Below are positions 59,744-64,000 of a stretch of DNA of 64,000 bases, one piece after another. Source of the stretch: Proteus sp. FME41 (GTDB lineage: Bacteria; Pseudomonadota; Gammaproteobacteria; Enterobacterales; Enterobacteriaceae); contig NZ_JABUYL010000003.1 of the NCBI RefSeq assembly GCF_014897315.1, forward strand, positions 186,001 to 250,000. The letters are read 5' to 3'. The position numbers and the translations under genes are program-made. The notes beneath the pieces were generated by a model. The model was not told where the DNA came from. It saw only the letters and a list, made by a program, of their open reading frames with translations, and ran no database searches. Within the stretch, counting starts at the first letter, position 1. Each line of letters starts with the position of its first letter.

Positions 59744-59830
59744 TTATATGCGCCAGCCCGCCCCGCGATATAAGATCTCGGTGGTGGTCGTGGTAATAAT
59801 TGTCATTTTAGCTTGGCTGTTAATACGCAT
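59744..59830 (-). CDS. thrL: thr operon leader peptide
   Basis: A 28-residue ORF with AGGA before its ATG, reading MRINSQAKMTIITTTTT and ending in GAGWRI. It has six Thr and five Ile codons, including a run of five Thr. Ribosome stalling here on low threonine or isoleucine would prevent the attenuator from forming. It is longer at both ends than the 21-residue E. coli leader but keeps the GAG near the end. Confidence 0.9.
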   Translation of the reverse strand: MRINSQAKMTIITTTTTEILYRGAGWRI

Positions 59831-59869
59831 AACTATCCTGTCTGTCTCAAATTTTGTTTGACCCTATAC

Positions 59870-59898
59870 TGGTTAAAGCAAAGCGAGAGAGATGTCAA
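59870..59898 (-). promoter_or_regulatory. thr operon promoter
   Basis: A perfect TTGACA (59898-59893), 17 bp, then TAACCA (59875-59870). The block CTTTAACCAGTATAGG resembles the E. coli thr promoter as I recall it. Confidence 0.7.
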
Positions 59899-60316
59899 AT
59901 TTTTTCTTTTATTTACATTAAAAATTTTTTGATTTAAATAAAATATATTCGATATTTACCCCTATTGTAGTATAGATATTACTATCACAAAGGGATAAAC
60001 AAAGAAAATAAAGCTACCATTTTAGGGTTATTTGGGGATTTGTACTTTTATAAAGAATAAGGTATTTTATTCTACTTTAATTTGTGTAACAAAACTGGTA
60101 AAAAAAATAAACCCCACTATATTTAACATATATTTTTCTTTTACATTACATAAATCAAATTATATAGTTAACTATTGAAATCAAGGTTAAGCTGTTATCT
60201 TGATTTTGATATGTGTCAACAAAAGTTAGCTTTTTAGATGGTATTTAATACAACTGGTGTTATATTGCTGTTAATAGACTATGGGCGTTTTGCATTCTGA
60301 TTTTAACGTTCCATTG

Positions 60317-60330
60317 TTGATTAAAATCGT
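60317..60330 (+). promoter_or_regulatory. FNR-like site upstream of arcA
   Basis: TTGATTAAAATCGT matches TTGAT-N4-ATCAA at 8 of 10 positions. E. coli arcA is activated by FNR, so the position about 155 bp upstream of arcA is sensible, but the match is partial. Confidence 0.4.
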
Positions 60331-60484
60331 ATTTTTTTGTAATAACGTGATGGTTATTTATCGAATTTCAATCTGGGTCTAGTTTTTGCGTGCTAATAAC
60401 AAAAATGAATAACCACACAAGTGCACACACAGAAGTTAAACACAGATTTCCTTTTTCTATTTTTGGTAATTTTAGGTAGCAAAT

Positions 60485-61201
60485 ATGCAAACCCCGCACA
60501 TTCTGATTGTTGAAGACGAAGTTGTTACTCGTAATACCCTGAAAAGCATATTCGAAGCTGAAGGGTATATCGTACACGAAGCCACTGATGGCAACGAAAT
60601 GCACAATGTTCTATCTGATCACGATATCAATCTGGTCATTATGGACATCAACCTTCCTGGTAAAAATGGGCTATTACTAGCGCGTGAATTACGTGAACAG
60701 GCAAGTGTTGCATTAATGTTCCTAACAGGCCGTGATAATGAAGTTGATAAAATCTTAGGCCTCGAAATTGGTGCTGATGATTACATTACTAAACCATTTA
60801 ACCCTCGTGAATTAACGATTCGTGCACGTAACTTACTGTCGCGTACCATGAATTTAGTTAATGGCACAGAAGAACGTCGTTTAGTTGAAAGCTATAAATT
60901 CAATGGTTGGGAGCTCGATATTAATAGTCGCTCACTGATCAGCCCTGCTGGTGAACAATACAAGTTACCACGCAGTGAATTTCGTGCGATGCTACATTTC
61001 TGCGAGAACCCAGGTAAAATCCAAACTCGTGCGGATTTACTCAAGAAAATGACTGGCCGTGAATTAAAACCTCATGACCGTACTGTTGATGTCACTATCC
61101 GTCGTATTCGTAAGCATTTTGAATCAACACCAGATACACCTGAAATCATTGCTACTATTCATGGTGAAGGTTATCGCTTCTGTGGTGATTTAGACGAGTG
61201 A
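60485..61201 (+). CDS. arcA: Aerobic respiration response regulator ArcA
   Basis: OmpR-family response regulator of 238 residues (same length as E. coli) that represses aerobic metabolism when phosphorylated by ArcB under low oxygen. The phospho-acceptor Asp is in [13 protein letters not shown] (residue 54), and the receiver Lys in [14 protein letters not shown]. The C-terminal winged helix (about 135-235) has [15 protein letters not shown]. It probably acts with FNR on the hyb operon in the same window. Confidence 0.97.
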   Translation: MQTPHILIVEDEVVTRNTLKSIFEAEGYIVHEATDGNEMHNVLSDHDINLVIMDINLPGKNGLLLARELREQASVALMFLTGRDNEVDKILGLEIGADDYITKPFNPRELTIRARNLLSRTMNLVNGTEERRLVESYKFNGWELDINSRSLISPAGEQYKLPRSEFRAMLHFCENPGKIQTRADLLKKMTGRELKPHDRTVDVTIRRIRKHFESTPDTPEIIATIHGEGYRFCGDLDE

Positions 61202-61233
61202 TTTGATTTTTATCTCAAGCACTTAACCAATAA

Positions 61234-61268
61234 AAAAACCCCGAATAGCAATTCGGGGTTTTTCTTTT
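61234..61268 (+). terminator. arcA terminator
   Basis: AAAAACCCCGAAT (61234-61246) pairs with ATTCGGGGTTTTT (61251-61263), loop AGCA, followed by CTTTT. Confidence 0.9.
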
Positions 61269-61414
61269 ATATAAAACAGTATTAATAAAATAACAAAAAG
61301 TGAAAATTGATCTCAGCGACTATTTCTAAAAAAAATATGAATACTTTTTAAAAAAATTTTCAATCCTATTTTGTATTAATTTTATTAACCATTAAATTGT
61401 TTAATAAATAGAAA

Positions 61415-61891
61415 TCACTCTTTCCACGGCATAATAGGCACTGCACTAATTGCATTTTTTGGAGAACCATCAATCACTTTATCGGAATAGGTGAGGTAAA
61501 CCAACGCATGACGCTCTTTATCATAAAAGCGTACAACTTGAAGCTTTTTAAAAACTAAAGAGGTTCTTTTTTGGAAAACGACATCTCCCCGATTTTTCCC
61601 TTTAATAACCTTTTCACTGAGCTCAATAGGCCCAACTTGTTGACAAGAAATCGCCGCATCCGCGGTATCCTCTGCAAGCCCTAAGCTTCCTGAAATTCCG
61701 CCTGTTTTTGCACGGCTTAAATAGCACGTGACATTTTTAACTTCAGGATCATCAAACGCTTCAATCACAATTTTATGGTTAGCACCAAAAAATTTAAAAA
61801 CAGTATCGACATAACCAATTTCTTCCGCTTTTGCCATAAAAGAAAAAGGGAGTAAGATAGCCACTACTAGCATCTTTTTGAAATTTAACAT
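61415..61891 (-). CDS. creA: CreA family protein
   Basis: A 158-residue protein (E. coli 157) with a signal peptide ([15 protein letters not shown]) and the CreA/DUF1013-type body with [24 protein letters not shown] and [20 protein letters not shown]-like ends (here [15 protein letters not shown]). It is periplasmic with unknown function. In E. coli it heads creABCD; here creBCD do not follow, and arcA lies on the other side. Confidence 0.93.
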   Translation of the reverse strand: MLNFKKMLVVAILLPFSFMAKAEEIGYVDTVFKFFGANHKIVIEAFDDPEVKNVTCYLSRAKTGGISGSLGLAEDTADAAISCQQVGPIELSEKVIKGKNRGDVVFQKRTSLVFKKLQVVRFYDKERHALVYLTYSDKVIDGSPKNAISAVPIMPWKE

Positions 61892-62094
61892 ATTTACCTT
61901 GTTCCATTGAAAAGATGAGAGAATAATTTAGTCTAGAATAAATCAATCTTTTACTAACTGATAGAAGAATTTGTGTACATTAGCCAATGAAAAAGACTAT
62001 ATTTTACGGTTGTCTAACAATATAACTTGTTATAGACATTCAAGCTATTTACCATCTACAGCAATAAATAAACGAATATGACTAAGGGAGATGT

Positions 62095-63003
62095 ATGGAT
62101 CAAACCAACATCATACGTGATTTGCTCGCTTGGCTTGATAATAACCTCGATAAGCCATTATCCCTCGATAATGTCGCAACCAAAGCAGGTTACTCCAAGT
62201 GGCATCTACAACGCATGTTTAAAGAAGTTACAGGACAAGCGATTGGTTCTTATATTCGTTCAAGGCGTCTATCCCGAGCTGCCGTTGCATTACGTTTAAC
62301 GAGCCGCCCTATTTTAGACATTGCTTTGCAATATCGTTTTGATTCTCAACAGACCTTTACCCGAGCCTTTAAAAAACAATTTGATAGAACACCGGCACTT
62401 TATCGTCGTACAGATGAATGGTGTGCTGTAGGGATCTGCCCCCCTATCACGGTAGATCCTCAAAATTTACCAAAATGGGAATTTGTGCAGTTACCTGAGA
62501 AAAAGCTAATTGGTATTGAGCAAACCTGTAGCCATACCCTTGAGCAGTGGGCTGAAGCGTGCTCTGACATGCGTCAAACATTTTGGCGTTACTATATGAG
62601 CAAAATAAATGCAGTACCTCACCAAGTTTATGGTTTACATCATGTGCAACATAGTGATGATCATGAAGATGAGCAACGTGTGCTTTATACCACCGCCGTT
62701 GAGCCTGATTATGCTACGTTTATCGATGACGATGCAGCACATGAAGTCGCCTTAACGGGAGGTGATTATATTCGCTTTGATTTTGAAGGTGAGGCAAAAA
62801 GAGGCGCAATGCAGGAGTTTTTATTCCTAATTTATGGTGTTTGCTTACCTAATATGGGATTAACACGCCGTAAAGGTCATGATGTTGAAAAATATTATCT
62901 GAAAAATGTACGTTACAGCAATGAGATGGTGACTGAGCCACAAGATCACATCGAACGTTTTGAATATTACATTCCAATAAAACGTGAAAATGTAACGGCA
63001 TAA
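62095..63003 (+). CDS. rob: Right-origin-binding transcriptional regulator Rob
   Basis: A 302-residue AraC/XylS-family activator of the MarA/SoxS/Rob regulon (drug efflux, oxidative and solvent stress). The N-terminal DNA-binding domain (about 1-105) has KAGYSKWHLQRMFKEVTG and YRFDSQQTFTRAFKKQF, almost identical to E. coli Rob. The C-terminal GyrI-like domain (about 125-295) ends YYIPIKRENVTA. Synteny with creA and gpmB agrees. GGGAGAT precedes the ATG. Confidence 0.95.
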   Translation: MDQTNIIRDLLAWLDNNLDKPLSLDNVATKAGYSKWHLQRMFKEVTGQAIGSYIRSRRLSRAAVALRLTSRPILDIALQYRFDSQQTFTRAFKKQFDRTPALYRRTDEWCAVGICPPITVDPQNLPKWEFVQLPEKKLIGIEQTCSHTLEQWAEACSDMRQTFWRYYMSKINAVPHQVYGLHHVQHSDDHEDEQRVLYTTAVEPDYATFIDDDAAHEVALTGGDYIRFDFEGEAKRGAMQEFLFLIYGVCLPNMGLTRRKGHDVEKYYLKNVRYSNEMVTEPQDHIERFEYYIPIKRENVTA

Positions 63004-63006
63004 TAA

Positions 63007-63048
63007 AAAGCTCTCTTTATCATCATATTGAAAAGAGAGCTTTATTTT
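63007..63048. terminator. Bidirectional terminator between rob and gpmB
   Basis: AAAGCTCTCTTT (63007-63018) pairs with AAAGAGAGCTTT (63032-63043), then ATTTTTT. It serves the two convergent genes. Confidence 0.85.
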
Positions 63049-63696
63049 TTAACGTTGAACTTCATCTAATGCCGCATCAGTCAGATGGCTAACATCACCT
63101 GCCGTTTCAATTACCCAACCATTAGCCAACCAAGGACTATGTTGATAATCAACACGTGAAATAGAGCAATTACGTAATCTTAAACGTCGTTCCGCATAAG
63201 CAGGTAATCCAAGAACTGTGCTCAATAAACACCCTAGCGCAATACCGTGGCTGACTAAGAGTGGACGACTATTTTCGGGTAAATCAAGACATTGGTTTAG
63301 CGCATCCTGCATACGACTTGCTAATTCTGCCATTGATTCTCCTTGGGGAATTCGCCCATCAGGTGTACCATCAATCAAACTCTTGCGCCAAGCCTCTTCT
63401 TGTGTCTTTAATGTTGCGATCTCTCGTTGTTCAAGAACGCCCATATTGAGTTCACGTAAACGTGGGTCAGTTATCACTTCACAGCCACAAGCTTGTGCAA
63501 TGATTTCTGCCGTTTGACGAGTGCGTCCAAGATCGCTTGAGATAATGTGGGTAATGCCTGCTGATTTTACTTTCTCAGCAACTTGCTGTGCTTGACGCAC
63601 ACCATTTGCTGTCAGTGGGCTATCAGATTGCCCTTGAATACGTCTCGCCACGTTCCATTCAGTTTCACCGTGGCGAACAAGATAGACCTGTAACAT
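63049..63696 (-). CDS. gpmB: Phosphoglycerate mutase-like phosphatase GpmB
   Basis: Histidine-phosphatase-superfamily protein of 215 residues, the same length as E. coli GpmB. The catalytic RHG motif is YLVRHGETEWN (residues 8-10), with the proton donor Glu in LRELNMGVLEQ and the second His in LLVSHGIALGCLL. Its exact physiological substrate is unsettled in the family. It is divergent from yjjX. Confidence 0.93.
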   Translation of the reverse strand: MLQVYLVRHGETEWNVARRIQGQSDSPLTANGVRQAQQVAEKVKSAGITHIISSDLGRTRQTAEIIAQACGCEVITDPRLRELNMGVLEQREIATLKTQEEAWRKSLIDGTPDGRIPQGESMAELASRMQDALNQCLDLPENSRPLLVSHGIALGCLLSTVLGLPAYAERRLRLRNCSISRVDYQHSPWLANGWVIETAGDVSHLTDAALDEVQR

Positions 63697-63747
63697 ACAT
63701 TTTTTCCGTTATACTGCTCTAATTTTTCAAAGGATGATTAATTCATT

Positions 63748-64000
63748 ATGTATCATGTCATTGCAGCCACTACGAATCCAGCAAAAATCAACGCGATAAA
63801 ACTCGCATTTGAGCAAGTGTTCGGTAAAGATACCTTTGATATTGAAGATATTAATGTCGATAGCCGTGTTCCACAGCAACCTATCGGAAATACAGAAACG
63901 AGAACTGGCGCACGTCAACGCGTCATGGCGGCACGTCAAGTTCGCCCTGAAGCAGATTTTTGGGTCGGGGTTGAAGCCGGTATTGAAGATGATATGACCT
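63748..64000 (+). CDS. yjjX: Inosine/xanthosine triphosphatase YjjX (N-terminal 84 codons; C-terminus outside window)
   Basis: House-cleaning NTPase that hydrolyses non-canonical purine triphosphates (ITP/XTP). The ATG at 63748 gives [21 protein letters not shown], followed by [12 protein letters not shown] and [15 protein letters not shown], all family landmarks. The gene is cut by the window end after about half of its usual 170-175 residues. Synteny with gpmB and rob matches E. coli. Confidence 0.93.
   Translation, partial: MYHVIAATTNPAKINAIKLAFEQVFGKDTFDIEDINVDSRVPQQPIGNTETRTGARQRVMAARQVRPEADFWVGVEAGIEDDMT

Larger units (their letters stand above)
59831..60484. other. Divergent control region between the thr operon and arcA
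   Basis: A 654-bp gap. The thr promoter lies at 59870-59898 and an FNR-like site for arcA at 60317-60330. The remaining DNA is AT-rich with no recognised gene; long leaders upstream of arcA with several promoters are known in E. coli. Confidence 0.6.

Noticed and set aside
60368-60604. 78-codon minus-strand ORF overlapping the start of arcA
   Set aside because: It is mostly antisense to arcA and its control region, without a ribosome site or recognisable motif.

Overview
This is a low-GC enterobacterial chromosome segment, most likely from Proteus or a close relative in the Morganellaceae. The evidence is Escherichia-like protein sequences and gene blocks in an AT-rich background, very AT-rich intergenic DNA, an ExbB with a signal peptide and long Thr/Pro-rich extension, and loss of several genes present in E. 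coli. The species cannot be fixed from sequence reading alone. No rRNA, tRNA, insertion sequence, prophage or CRISPR array was seen.

Left block, 1-13.2 kb: the order hybC-B-A-O, exbD-exbB, metC, yghB, yqhD, dkgA follows the E. coli 67-minute region. Hydrogenase-2 is preceded by a perfect FNR box. A 1.9 kb AT-rich gap between hybO and exbD holds a seven-unit 9-bp GGA repeat array and a promoter-to-terminator unit that looks like a small RNA gene. exbB and metC diverge around a Fur-like box. A methyltransferase gene stands where E. coli has the activator gene yqhC.

Middle accessory block, 13.2-31.1 kb: a 2370-residue inverse autotransporter adhesin (LysM, beta-barrel, many Ig-like modules, C-terminal two-cysteine domain) is followed by an iron/siderophore locus on the minus strand. 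That locus has a PchR/YbtA-type AraC regulator, two fused ABC half-transporters, a TonB-dependent receptor, a small membrane protein, a PepSY protein and an RhtX/FptX-type permease. No siderophore biosynthesis gene is present. A shared 28-bp operator-like sequence lies 64-66 bp upstream of both the ABC pair and the receptor. Next comes an unlisted Hok-family toxin gene with a convincing antisense Sok-like RNA, plus a decayed second copy.

Right block, 31.1-64 kb: this is E. coli 0/100-minute housekeeping synteny in inverted orientation. It contains carBA, dapB, ispH-fkpB-lspA-ileS-ribF, rpsT, nhaR-nhaA, a DMT permease, dnaJ-dnaK, mog, a Sel1-repeat protein, talB, yaaA, thrCBA with leader thrL, arcA, creA, rob, gpmB and yjjX (cut by the window end). 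Classical control elements are readable here: tandem ARG boxes at carA, two sigma-32 promoters at dnaK, a thr attenuator, and UUG starts for carA and rpsT. creBCD is absent between creA and arcA.

The accessory block therefore sits exactly where two chromosomal segments that are far apart in E. coli meet, and it carries most of the lineage-specific content: adhesin, iron uptake and toxin-antitoxin.
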